From: Galerina marginata
Lineage: Eukaryota > Basidiomycota > Agaricomycetes > Agaricales > Galerinaceae
Assembly (NCBI GenBank): GCA_023014335.1
Contig: JAECYW010000005.1
Coordinates: 3,534,001 to 3,598,000, forward strand
DNA length: 64,000 nucleotides
Reading direction: 5' to 3'
Shown: piece by piece, positions 1-10,438 of the stretch
Position numbering within the stretch: the first letter of the stretch is position 1
Layout of the letters: the number at the start of each line of letters is the position of its first letter
Translations under genes and position numbers: made by a program
Notes under the pieces: model-generated
Databases searched by the model: none
The model's input: only the letters and a program-made list of their open reading frames with translations
Told to the model about the DNA's origin: nothing

Positions 1-845
1 AGCTGATGAATTCCGGAAGTGTCAATGATGTGTATGAACCGGTTGCCGCATGAATCGTAGTTCGGCGCCCGGAGGAATTGTTCTGATTGGGACGTCCTCT
101 CCTCCACAATATCGTCTTCGTCTTCTGGTTCGTCGTCGTATGTATTTTCCCTGTCCCAGATAATGGTGGCCTCCACAGTGTCATCGATGTCGCGGGAGTG
201 CGGAGTGCCGGGAAAGTACTGCTCAGTCGGGCGCCGCTGTTCCTCATTTTCTCGGGCACAAGGGAGTCCATGATGCCCAAGATGCAGCTTGACCCCCGTC
301 TCCCAAAGGGCGGCAGACCGAAAATATCTGCCATTCCAGTATTTAATCCGGTGAAATGGTAGAAATTGGTGAATATCACAACAACAAGTTGTGCAAAGCA
401 TACGACCACCCAAGCACATGTCACATCTCCAGGTTGCCGGTGTTGTCTTGCATATACCACAGACAGGATTCAGATCGGCGGGGGCCTCGAGAGAGAGTAA
501 TGTGTGTAGATGAGCGGCTCGCCGTGGAACCCACTCTCGGAGGTAATCATTCTGGGACTTCCCACCGGTTTTGGGAAGGGGTAACGCTTCAAGATTGTCG
601 AGAACCTGCTGTTCAGTAATGTCTCCCTCAAAATGAAATACTTCGCCAGCCGATAGTCCAGTCTCGCAGGCGCCGACTGTGGGTTGAGATAGCACAGGAG
701 CTGGTGGGACAACAGGTTCTGGTGGGCGGGGCTCCGCTTGCTTCGCTTTATTAGACGTTTTTCTCTTCTTCTTGCCCCATGTCTCTTCTTCTGGTTTGTC
801 GTTCTTTGGACCTTCAGTGCTGATAACCTGGACGCGTCGCTTCAT
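1..845 (-). CDS. KDZ transposase, N-terminal part with CxC2 cysteine cluster (runs off left edge)
   Basis: Reading the minus strand from the ATG at 845-843, one frame stays open for 281 codons to the window edge, so only the N-terminal part is present. A Lys-rich tail (residues 1-35) is followed by an acidic linker, then a Cys/His cluster at about residues 130-200 containing CGICKTTPATWRCDMCLGG and LCTTCCCDIHQFLPFHRI. A stretch with FRSAALWETG and HLGHHGLPC follows. This arrangement is typical of the CxC2-like cluster at the N-terminus of fungal KDZ (Kyakuja-Dileera-Zisupton) DNA transposases, where it probably binds DNA. The catalytic DDE-type domain would lie left of the window. The gene is divergent from the next gene across about 600 bp. 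No stop or frameshift is seen, so the copy may be intact. Family assignment is by motif recognition. Confidence 0.85.
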   Translation of the reverse strand, partial: MKRRVQVISTEGPKNDKPEEETWGKKKRKTSNKAKQAEPRPPEPVVPPAPVLSQPTVGACETGLSAGEVFHFEGDITEQQVLDNLEALPLPKTGGKSQNDYLREWVPRRAAHLHTLLSLEAPADLNPVCGICKTTPATWRCDMCLGGRMLCTTCCCDIHQFLPFHRIKYWNGRYFRSAALWETGVKLHLGHHGLPCARENEEQRRPTEQYFPGTPHSRDIDDTVEATIIWDRENTYDDEPEDEDDIVEERTSQSEQFLRAPNYDSCGNRFIHIIDTSGIHQ

Positions 846-1454
846 TGTCAAGGCAGAAAGAAAGAATCTCGAGGAAACGGTTTCAATGACCAACATCTGT
901 CCGATCTAAATAATATAGGTAGCTGACATGAGGAAGACACATGTTTGTTCGTGAATGCCTTTTGTTCGCGAATGCCTTGCGGGCGATGAGGAAGCTGTGT
1001 TCTTTTTACATTCAATGATTTGTTCCTAATTTGTTCGTGCTGCTCGCAATGCAATTGGGCGGTTAATATGTGATCGAGAGCTCTAATTGTGTCCTATTCC
1101 ACGACTTACAAACGCAAAATAGTTTCAGGTTATGAATTCAACGCATTTGCATCCGTTGCTGCCTGTGTGCATGCAGACCACGCTCCTACCATGTGTCAGG
1201 TCTTCTTGCCCTGCATGTGCAGCGTTCATTGTGCGTTCACGTCAGAGCCTGAAATGAGGAAGGGAAGAATAATTACGTCTGAATGCTCTGATAATTCCTT
1301 TGACCAGTGAATGAATGCACCTGGTGGACAGTTCCATTTAAATGAGAACAGGCAGGGTTCCTATCCCTGCAGATTGCAGATTCAACCTAGGGATACGACG
1401 GAAGGACAATTATCGTTATAAATACTGTCGTCCCGACCAGAATATGCTATTGCA
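846..1454. promoter_or_regulatory. divergent intergenic region, KDZ transposase and 569-aa gene
   Basis: No credible gene is seen. The stretch separates the transposase start from the start of the plus-strand 569-aa gene, so it should hold both promoters. Near 940-978 there is a short tandem duplication of about 17 bp (TTTGTTCGTGAATGCC followed by TTTGTTCGCGAATGCC), with another TTTGTTCGTG near 1030. These repeats are candidate binding sites, possibly for the transposase. Apart from them I see nothing specific. Confidence 0.4.
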
Positions 1455-3372
1455 ATGGCAGACACAAACCCCCCAAATGCTGGCGACGACAGCCTACCAT
1501 CTTCCGTACATGCTGCAGAACCACTCGAAGACCCAGCTATGCCCTGCGGCCGGCCGGAACGTTCGATATGGACCCCTCAAGAACTCACGGTGCTCCGGTC
1601 GCACATCGAGGCCTACCAAAACACACCACGAAAGGAGAAGTCTCATTACATCGCATCTAAGGTGACCACAGAGATAAAAGGATGCTGGGGAGATCGATAC
1701 ACCAAGGCGAACAGGGCCAAAGACAAGGTTGCCAGAGATCAGTGGACCAAAAAAAAACACGTCAGTGGCTTGTTATTCACGTTGGAAAAAAGCATTCACA
1801 TATTCATCAGCAAATTTGGGTTTGGTTTGGCAATCATGCGAGAAGGAGACGACGCCTGCGGATCCCGGGATTCAATATCGGTGTTAAATTCGACTCTGTA
1901 TTGATTGCTGAGAAGAAAAAAGAAATCGACGATCTCACAACAGAGTTGTCGAATGAAAAACCCGGTGAGCCACGCTGGATCGGATGCTATCAACGAGCAA
2001 AGAAGCAGATCAAGGAGCAATTGACTGAAGAAGAAATCAAATGCTATGAGGACAAGGTACAAGAATGGATTCGAGACGGTGTCCCGGCCGATGTACAAGC
2101 TGCGTAAGTGCTTTCGGCCCCCCGCACAATTGCATTTTCTAATTCATTTATACCTAGCAATGTTTTGAAGCACGGTCAGCATATTATTCGAGAAATTGTA
2201 GCGGCATTATTTAAAAGCATGGGTATGTGCATGATGGCCTTTGAATGCCATACCGACAAGGAGGGCCGGATGAGATGGTCGTCGTGAGTAGAACTTCCGG
2301 CTCCCGCGAACACGTCGTTGACAAGCCACACAGATTTGACACCCAACGACTTCAACTCGACGCAGCCAGTATCCCATCGTTTTCCGTTTACAATAAGAAG
2401 CTATTCAAAGATCTTACGGATGGTTGGAAGGACTACACCAGACACATTGCACAGATTCAACGGGGAGCCGCCGTGGATCCGGTTGCCGCACCTTCTACGT
2501 TTGTTTTGAGGGACCTGAAATTCCATCCACAAGGTTTACCAAAAATCCCGGGACCCGTCGTGAACTCCAGGGGGGTAGAGACTGCACTTGTGCAACAATC
2601 AATTTTGTGTCACTTCTACTTTATTCATTATGGTGTGTACGCTACTAATACTTTGAACAACGTCTTCTCACATTAACAAAATTCAGGGTTAGCTACCAAG
2701 GGTGCAAAGCGGGTGCCGTACTCACGAATGACGACTGCGGGGGCCGATTGGACTCAATTTGTACGGAAGACTGATTTTCCAGTGGGTACCTCCTTTAAAG
2801 ATCCAGCTTCGTATCACGCACAGGAGCTCCAAGAGATTTTAAGCCTCTGGCGTCAACGTGAGGAGCGAGGTGAACTTGTCTTCCGTTTCATTGGCATTCC
2901 GGAGAAGGAAGAGGTGTTAGAGCCAATGTACCCGCCCGAAGCATTCAATGATTTCATCATCCCAATGGCCCCCGCTCCGACGACCTCGATTGAAATTCCT
3001 GACCCCGGTAGTGATTCAGATGATTCTGACTTCCACATGAAAATGTTCAGTGAGATGCCAGATGATGACCCCGTTATTGCTGCAATAGGTGGCTCTCTGC
3101 AGAATGCGGAGACCGCGAGCGAGATATTGAATTCACCGGACGCCGCAGAGGAATCAGACGAGTCGGCGGCTCCCGCTGTTGTACGCGGACGCCGTTGTCC
3201 CCCTAAAAGAGCGAGAGGCGGTGTCCAGCCTCTGGATGATCAACTGCCTACCCCAGGACCCAGCAACAGGCCAACTCCATCATCACCACCGCCAACTGGG
3301 CGACAGTTGCGTCCCAGGATTGCGGGAGACCGCGCACAACCACCCAAACGAGCACCAAAAAAGAAAAAATAG
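1455..3372 (+). CDS. 569-aa protein with homeodomain-like WFGNHAR motif, five exons
   Basis: Proposed exons are 1455-1760, 1811-2103, 2158-2283, 2334-2632 and 2687-3372. The introns are 50-54 bp with GT..AG ends, and the phases join into 569 codons plus TAG. Residues 35-120 are basic and amphipathic (IWTPQELTVLRSHIEAY, then GCWGDRYTKANRAKDKVARD), and the first splice creates QIWVWFGNHARRRRR, reminiscent of a homeodomain recognition helix (WFxNxR). This suggests DNA binding. The middle part (KYEDKVQEW-like helices, then KSMGMCMMAFECHTDKEG) is unassigned. The C-terminal 200 residues are acidic and then end in a Pro/Arg/Lys-rich tail. I recognise it as an agaricomycete-specific type without a named function. 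Divergence from the KDZ gene suggests, but does not prove, that it is transposon-associated. Confidence 0.75.
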
Positions 3373-3642
3373 AAATCAAAGCAGTTTGTTGCGTTGGGAT
3401 GCTACTTTAGGAGTCAATGGGAATTCATTACATTTACCTACGAACCCTTACCTACAGAAATGCGATGCTTACTTCATTGACACAAAGGCAAGGACAAAAT
3501 TATTGATTGGGGGCCAACCCTATATACAACTACGGGCCCCGGCGTAGCACGACACTATGCGACATATATGATACATTATAAAAAAAACCGGCTCCCCGTT
3601 GCGTGACAAAATCGAGAGGGGGAGGCGGCGGCAACTATTCAA

Positions 3643-5538
3643 CTACTTCTTTGACCCACCACCACGACTGCGAACTGGAGCTTTCCTCTTCTTTTGCAGA
3701 GGTTGAGCAGGCGCGTCCTCTGTCTCCTCGGTGTCCGAAACCTGTGGGGCAGCCTTGCGTTTATTCGATTGCCCATCATCGTGTTCAGATTGGGCAGGCG
3801 GCGACAAAGAACCTGAGGACCCACCCGCGTTAGCCTCAGGGTCTAAAGCAGGAGGCTCGCTGGGTTTGGTAGGAGGGGCTGACTGCTTGAGGGCGAGAGG
3901 AGAGGCGAGGACCGGGTTCTGGACAGCGGAAGCCGCAGAGGCGTCAGGAGCGGAGTCCGCACCAGGAACAGATGGGGCGGGGCCCGCAGGTGCGAGGACT
4001 TCGTGACCAGCATTCGGTGGCGCGGTGGTCAGAGGCAAGGCAGGCCCCGCATTGTTGTTTGAGGCGGGGCGTGACACCTGGGTGTCTTGACGAGCGGGGG
4101 CTGATGCACGATCTGAGGGGCGGCGATTGGCGGTAGGGATGGCAGCGGAGGGGAGGCGAGCAGGGAGAGCGTTGGTGTTGGACGTGGCGGCCTCCCCTGG
4201 GCCTGGGGGTCTGCGAACGACGGGTCGTGACATCTTCGCAATCAACGCCAGGAGCGCGGCTTGGTTGTTTGCGATTTTCTCGTCCTGCTCGGCGAGCTTG
4301 CCATCGAGACGCTCAATGTGTTCCAGGAGCTCCGCGTTCTGGTTGTGCAAGGAGCGGATGGTCATGAACGTCTCGACGAGAAGTTCACCCACTGTCTGGG
4401 GGAAAACCTCCTCGCTGTCGTTGTCGGGTGCCTGCGAGTAGTCGACAAGGAAAAGCGCTCCGGGGACCGGCGTCTCCAAATCGATCCCATGCATTTGAGC
4501 GAACGGGCAGCCGCGTTTCTTCGTCTTGCATGCAAGACATGCGGCGGCCCGCCGGTCAGTCGATTCGAGCACCGGGATCCTGCATACCTCGGTGCCCTTC
4601 TTACATGGGAGGCAGGGTTCGTCGGCGTCCTTCCATTCGATTGGGGCCTTTGGTGCTGCCTTCTTCGCCATTTTCGCCATGCTCGCAGCGGCGCCCCGGC
4701 TGCGAGCCTTCCTCAGCGGAGCCAGATCCTCGTCTCTGTCGTCGTCCTCGTCCTGGACGTAGGAGCCGTCTTCTGAAGCGTCGGGCTCCTCCCTGTCATC
4801 CTGAACGGGTTCCGACTTCGCCTTTGCTTTAGGCTTGGGGGTGGGAGCCGGCTTTTGGGTCGTGGTTTTGACCTTTGGGGGAGCGGTTCTAGTTGGTTCC
4901 TCGTCCTCGTCAGCATCCGAATTCACGGTGGGGCGACTTTTGGGCGGCGGCTTGGACACCTTTTTGGCCTTGTTGTCGGTGGTCACGGTGGTGGCCTTGT
5001 TTGAAGTGCCTTTCGGGGGATTGGGGTGGGAAGGGGGAGTGGTGGAGGCCGCTGCTGAATTTACGATGCGGGGCGCCGAAGCACCAGTGCGGACCACCGC
5101 CGCTGTTGCCTTCGCAGGTGGGGCTGACAATTCCTCTGGTTCCGTTGCAAGTTCCCCCGCATCCCAACGTCGAATGATTTTGCGCAGCTTGTTCAAGCTG
5201 GGTTGCAGCGCCACTACCTCGCCAGTCGTTTTATCGACTTTCCGCCCGCCTTCGAAGAGCGTCCAGCAGTAGTCGAGGAGTGTCCAATTTTTGAGCCCTA
5301 GTTTCTGCCACTGGGTGTGTACGCGCTCCTAGCGAATCGAAAACGTCATTGATAAAAAAAAAACGTAGACAAGTGCTAAAAAAAAACTCACCAATACTTG
5401 GTAGTGCGCTGGCAGACTCTCGTTGAACAGCTCCGCGTTCTCCACCAACGCGCGAACATTCTTCTCCCACTTTGCAACATCTGCAAGGAGAGCATTTGAA
5501 GGAGTTTTGGCGGTGGCGGCGGCGGCGGCGGGGGGCAT
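3643..5538 (-). CDS. 610-aa low-complexity protein with Cys-rich cluster and coiled coil
   Basis: Two exons: 5392-5538 (49 codons from MPPAAAAATAKTPSNA) and 3643-5328. The 63-bp intron has a clean GTGAGT donor and CTAG acceptor. Residues 10-85 form a conserved-looking folded start (KWEKNVRALVENAELFNE, then ERVHTQWQKLGLKNWTLLDY). A long Pro/Lys/acidic linker follows. A cysteine cluster at about 285-325 (CLPCKKGTEVC, then CLACKTKKRGC) resembles a degenerate fungal zinc cluster. A predicted coiled coil comes next (ELLEHIERLDGKLAEQDEKI), then a Pro/Ala-rich tail ending in KKRKAPVRSRGGG, a possible nuclear localisation signal. It is probably a nuclear, DNA- or chromatin-associated protein. It converges on the 569-aa gene (270 bp between stops). 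Function is not known. Confidence 0.75.
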
Positions 5539-5779
5539 ACTGAACGAGCTGTGTGGTGAGAAGCGAGCGGACTGTCGTGGGTGGACGCGCGGTGTGAGAT
5601 TGTGGTTGAGAAGCAAGTTGAAAGCTTCCGTTTGTGGAAATTGAACTTGATGCAAACTCAACCAAATTGTGTCATGTGCTCACTTTGTCGGCCCCGCCCG
5701 CACGACATCAATTTAGGACATTCAGGCGGAACTTAAATATCTAATCTGATTCTGCGATAGATAAAGTCGTATTTCCTTC

Positions 5780-7272
5780 ATGAACTTATGCGCATCTCTC
5801 CCTCCTCCCACAAACAACAATCCTACAACGTCCTTGCAAGTATTAAGTGCTGCCCTGCAACAACTCCAGTCTCAAAAAATCGAATTTGAAGAACTCTTAT
5901 CTCGGAGGCCGAAAAGAGAAATGAATCCAGAGTCTGGTAAGTTGTCAAGATGGCCACCGTTAATTGGTCTGACACATTTACAGGGAAACCTGCCCATTCG
6001 CGAAAGAAGCGAGCACCCACCAAGGGCTTAGGTCCGGCACCCGAAGTCTCCAGCAACGATGAAGTAGAATCGTCGGCGCCCGCCAAAGTCCCACAAAAGT
6101 CCAAAGGCAGGAAAATGGCTTTACCCGCGGCACCCGCAGTGTCAAGCGATGACGAGCCGGCTCCGCCCAAGAGCTCCAACAAGTCCAAAGGGAAGGCGAA
6201 ATTGTTACCACCGGCGCCCGATGTCTCAACTGACGATGAGGAACAAGAGTCAGGCCCTGAAAATATCCCGCAGAAGAAAAGGACGGCCGCACCAGCACCC
6301 GAGGTCTCAAGTGACGACGAGGAAGAAGAGCCGGCTCCCGCCAATGTCCCGCTGAAACAAAAGGGGACGATATCAATGGCACCCGAGGTCTCAAGTGATG
6401 AAGAGGAACAGGAGTTGCCACCTGCCAATGTCCTGCAGAAAGGCAAAGGCAAACTGCAGCCGGCGCCCACCGTCTCAAGTGATGAAGATATTCTCTCCAG
6501 TTAGTAATAGTTTCTCGATGTACAATAAATAGTCTACCTAAATACTGTTATCTAGGTAACGACGGGAAGAACTCATCGGGTCGCCGCACTTTTGCTAGTA
6601 TGGACGGTGTTCCTGGTGGGTTGAACAATTGTATATTGTAGGACTTACTTGACATTCTTTGAAGATATTTCTGTCGACATTTCAAGGGTTCAAAAAATTC
6701 TTGGTACATTTCACGCCTGCTCTTATTTCTTTCCGCCCTAATTGTTTGTTGTCAGACACTACCGAATCCAGGCCGCAATCCGGATCACCGCTCCCGTCAT
6801 TCGTCGATGAAGTCATTGCTGGTGACGCCTTCCCCCCTCATGCTAAAGGATTTATTCCCCCACCTGAAGCTGTTCGTCGTTACAATCGGAATGTGGCAAG
6901 CAGGATGACCGGTCCCATGGATGAAGTTTCCGTGGGCGAACAGCCCCTCAAACCCTCAGACATCAATTTGGACAAAACACAAGGCCCTGGAAATTTTAGT
7001 CCACCGGTCACCTTCGTATGTTCCGCAATTTCAATGATTTTCTGATGCTTATTTATTATTACCCAAAGCACTACACAAAGGAACACCTGTACAATATCCA
7101 CCTTGGCGTGGAAGAAGCTAGTTTGAATGTGAGCTCCTATGAAGACAGAGTGCACGTTCTTTCGTCGGCGCGCCGAACCCAGCTACAGTCAGAGATGATG
7201 CAGGTGAGGCGATTGGAACTCGTGCAGGCCGAGTTGGAAGGGGTGCGAAAACTCTTAACGACCTGGCTCTAG
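5780..7272 (+). CDS. 411-aa protein with PEVSSDDEE-type acidic repeats, six exons
   Basis: Proposed exons: 5780-5936, 5984-6499, 6556-6615, 6665-6703, 6756-7015 and 7069-7272. All five introns are 47-56 bp with GT..AG ends, and all phases are consistent (411 codons plus TAG). The N-terminus has a short coiled coil (SAALQQLQSQKIEFEELLS). Residues 60-225 are six imperfect repeats of a Pro/Lys spacer plus a phosphorylatable acidic core (PEVSSDDEEEE, APTVSSDEDIL), likely casein-kinase-2-type substrates. The C-terminal half holds GKNSSGRRTFASMDGVP, AFPPHAKGFIPPPEAVRRYN and a final helix (QLQSEMMQVRRLELVQAELE). This looks like a nuclear scaffold-type protein. It starts about 240 bp from the divergent 610-aa gene, so the pair may share a promoter. 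I do not recognise a named family. Confidence 0.7.
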
Positions 7273-7466
7273 AAATAAATGTACTCACTGATGTAAAATT
7301 CGCGAAATTCATACTTCTTGGACAGCTAATATAGTAGGTAACAAGTAAAAATATCAGAATGTCAGGAGTTCGTCATCAGTGGGTGCAAGGATTCAACACC
7401 AGGAGCGCGGTGTCCGCATAGGTATTCTAGGTACGGTATAAATTTGATTTCACGGTGGAACCTGAA

Positions 7467-7830
7467 GGCTATTCTTTTGGCCGCCGCTCAGCTCGATTGG
7501 CGGGATCCCGCACATTCTCCCGGAGCCCAGGCCAGAATTTGCCCAACCGCGGTGCCCACACATTTTCCCGGAACCCAGGCCAAAGTATCCCCCAAAAATT
7601 AAAATAAACCGCACCGCCAAAAGAAAATTATTGGAGCCCGCATGCTATTCTTTTGGCCGGCAGACATTTTGATCGGAATCCGGCCCAACCCCAAGCCAGT
7701 GGGTGCGGGATCCCGCATATTCTGCCGGAGCCCAGGCCAGAAATTGTCCCAACAACGGTGCCCGCACATTTCCCCAGGACCCAGGACCAATCCCCCCCCC
7801 CAAAAAAAAAAAACCAGAAAATACCGCGCC
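7467..7830. repeat. degenerate near-tandem repeat, unit about 175 bp
   Basis: Two units can be matched by eye, one starting near 7467 and one near 7642. Each opens with GCTATTCTTTTGGCCG, continues with GCGGGATCCCGCA, CCGGAGCCCAGGCCAGAA and GGTGCCC(A/G)CACATTT, and closes with a C-run then A-run. The units differ by several indels, so this is an old duplication. No coding potential is seen. Confidence 0.7.
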
Positions 7831-7929
7831 CAGCAAATTTGGCAGCCCGTTGACCGCAGTGCTCATATATCGGGGTCCGCAAAATTTATCCCACTCATAC
7901 GACGGCCACCGCTACCGTGGCAGCACAAT

Positions 7930-7980
7930 CCGATCGGACCATATCCTATGGCTACATCGTAGCCATTCCGATCGGACCAT
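7930..7980. other. palindrome flanked by a 13-bp direct repeat
   Basis: The 13-mer CCGATCGGACCAT occurs at 7930-7942 and again at 7968-7980. Between them lies a perfect inverted repeat, ATGGCTAC-ATC-GTAGCCAT (7948-7966). CCGATCGG is itself palindromic. The compact symmetry suggests a protein-binding site or the footprint of a small inserted sequence. Nothing else in 7273-8040 looks functional. Confidence 0.6.
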
Positions 7981-8039
7981 GGAACACGTCAACTTCGTAG
8001 CAAAATAGATTTGTCAGACTGAGCCCGTATATTATGACT

Positions 8040-9240
8040 ACTTCGTTGATTGGCATTTTACAGTATAGTATGTAAATATACTACTGTCCCATGTGCAAAG
8101 CCTCCTTGGACGTTGTATCCTGGAACAATCAGCCTTTTATAGATCATTCAGATTTCCCTTTGGACGGAATATCTCTTTGTCCACTTGTTAAATCTGCCGG
8201 CACAATGGAGCGAGTGGCTCAGGCCTTTATTCTCCCAGGTATTTAAACAAGAGCAACAACCCGATCGTTTTATTCTTACCCTCTTATCCCTCTAGCCACT
8301 TAGACACTGCAAGCCACGGGTTTCCCATTTGTTGCGCAGTGACCGTCATGATTCGATGATTTGGGTATCTATTCTATCGCTGATTGTTGGCGACGAAGGA
8401 TCCCCGTCAGTAGAGTGCACTGTCGGAAACCTGCGCGACTCAGGATTCCAGGTCTATAGCTCAAGTGCTTACGGTGTATCCAAACCTCTGCTTCAGATTC
8501 ACTTCAATCAGCATTCATCTCTCCTCTCATTGCGCTCGCACTTATCCAAGGAATTCCTAGCAAGCTCGCACCTCGTCCAGCCCCGTCGCCTCTCCAATTG
8601 ACCGACTACTGTAGATCCCTAATTGGAGATAAAGGAAAAATAACGAGCTCCACCTTGCTACCCGAGCACAGTCGCTTCTACTAGAACTTTTTTGTCGCTC
8701 GTCGATCGAGCTCGAACCCCTGCTTTTGAGTCGGACTTATGTCGTTCTTTCCAGCTAGGTTTCCCATATCGCGCATTAATTCAGAGCTCTTCATTTTTCG
8801 AGTGCTGCTGCCGTATTCTGGTCTTTCTGACCGCTAAGAGTCAAAGCCACAAAATCAACTCATCGCGACGATCCCAAAACTCCTCTAGTTTTGCACTTGA
8901 ACCTTCATCTGGCCACGTATATGTTCAGTACCCAGGACACTACATACCTGATTTCTGTCCTTCTGGCTGGATTCCCCAGCCTACACACTCAGATATTGTG
9001 ATCGGAGGCGTGTACTTTTACAGAAACACCGCCGTTCTATCTGATGTAAAAATGGGCGCTAGGAAATTCAGCCAACAATCTACACGAAGTGTCAAAGGGT
9101 TTATATATTTCCCTATAAATCAGTTCTTTGGCCTTACTTTTTACTCTGCGTCGCGCTGCATCTCACCTTTCCGACCTGGTTAGATCTCCCAGTCCACTTA
9201 CTCAGACTCAGGAGCTGGAGCGCTGTATTACACAGGTTTC
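8040..9240 (+). repeat. R-family intergenic repeat, copy 1 (diverged)
   Basis: The segment shares the order of landmarks seen in later R copies: a CTCCTTGGACGTTGTATCCTGG-like stretch near 8100 (interrupted match), a TATTTAAAC box near 8240, CCCTCTAGCC near 8290, and two inverted-repeat modules at about 8750 and 8960. The second module opens with TGGCTGGATT and closes with AATTCAGCCA about 105 nt later, a ten-base pairing with one G-T wobble. The E-box that starts the later copies is not seen here. No coding sequence. Confidence 0.55.
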
Positions 9241-10438
9241 GGCCCTCGTCTGATCATTGTGGGACTTGTACCCTTGTGAAGCTGCGGTAATTGCTCCAGG
9301 GTCCGTAAACACATTACCTGCATGTACGCCCTTTCTGACAGGGTTATACGGCTAATACACTCATTCATAGCCTTACATATTTGCTTTGACTGTCGTGCTC
9401 TGCTGCCATGACCTTTCTTCACGAAACCTAGCTGAATAAATAATCGACGCTGCACCTTTTCTCTAAACTCTCAAGCTGCTTGAAAAGTTATTTCGAAGAC
9501 AACGCCATCGCTGCAAGACCTTACATCGTTAGGTCCGCTTTGTCAACCAGATCCATGATGTTGGAGTATCCTTGGTGTATGTTAAGTAGAAGGTTCGGTG
9601 GCTTACAGTTCGTCGACGGAGTATAGCTGAATGTTTAATCAAGTAAACTGTACTGAAGAGAGCTGACAGAATAACTGATTGTATTTTGCCATTCACAGAT
9701 ATTAACAACAGAGAGGAATTAAATGTTCGCTTGTGCTTTGCGCGATGGAACCAGGATTCCGTTAATGAACACACATCATAAAATTCTGAAAGATCGTCCA
9801 CTTGCGTTCTGTGATTCACCTCCGAGTTCAAAGTTGATCCCTATTGCTCGCTAGAACGACGGCCTGCTACTTCCAGTATGAAGGAATACCTTTCTCAGTA
9901 AGTTACTGGCGCTTCAAATCAGTTCAAATCCCAAATGACCTATTTTTGACTGGAGCTTTGTTCGGGTCTTGGAAATGGCAGATCTATCTGTCCAATTCAG
10001 AAATTCGTTCAACTAATGGGGCTCAAATCGCGTTCGCTCAGATAACTGCTTTTGCCCGAGCTGCCTGAGATTAGATATTTACTCGGGACAAATTATAGAT
10101 TAGATGCCATCACTCCATTTGTGGTCGCACAGGCTCGGACCGAATCCATCATGCCTCTGCCTTCCACGCGACTCCGAGCGGCCTGCTCGACGCGTTTTCC
10201 GAGCCCATCCGGCCTTCGACACCCAGGGTCTGCCTCATTGGGTTACTTCACCGTCTACTCTTCAGCTGCCCACCTACGGCTGGCCATAACCTGATGCCCT
10301 CCCCAACTTGCGATCATTTCTCTCAATCCCTTGATCGCGATGAATCATGCTGGACCATTGACGATTTAGAAGCTTCCTGCGATCTGCCCTCCCTCATTTC
10401 CCCAACATAATAAAATTTATTACTGCATCGCTTAAAGG
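9241..10438. other. spacer without a recognisable gene
   Basis: AT-rich sequence with only short scattered open frames, none with splice support or recognisable motifs. It lies downstream of the F-box gene, so its right edge should contain that gene's 3' untranslated region. Otherwise I see nothing in it. Confidence 0.4.
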
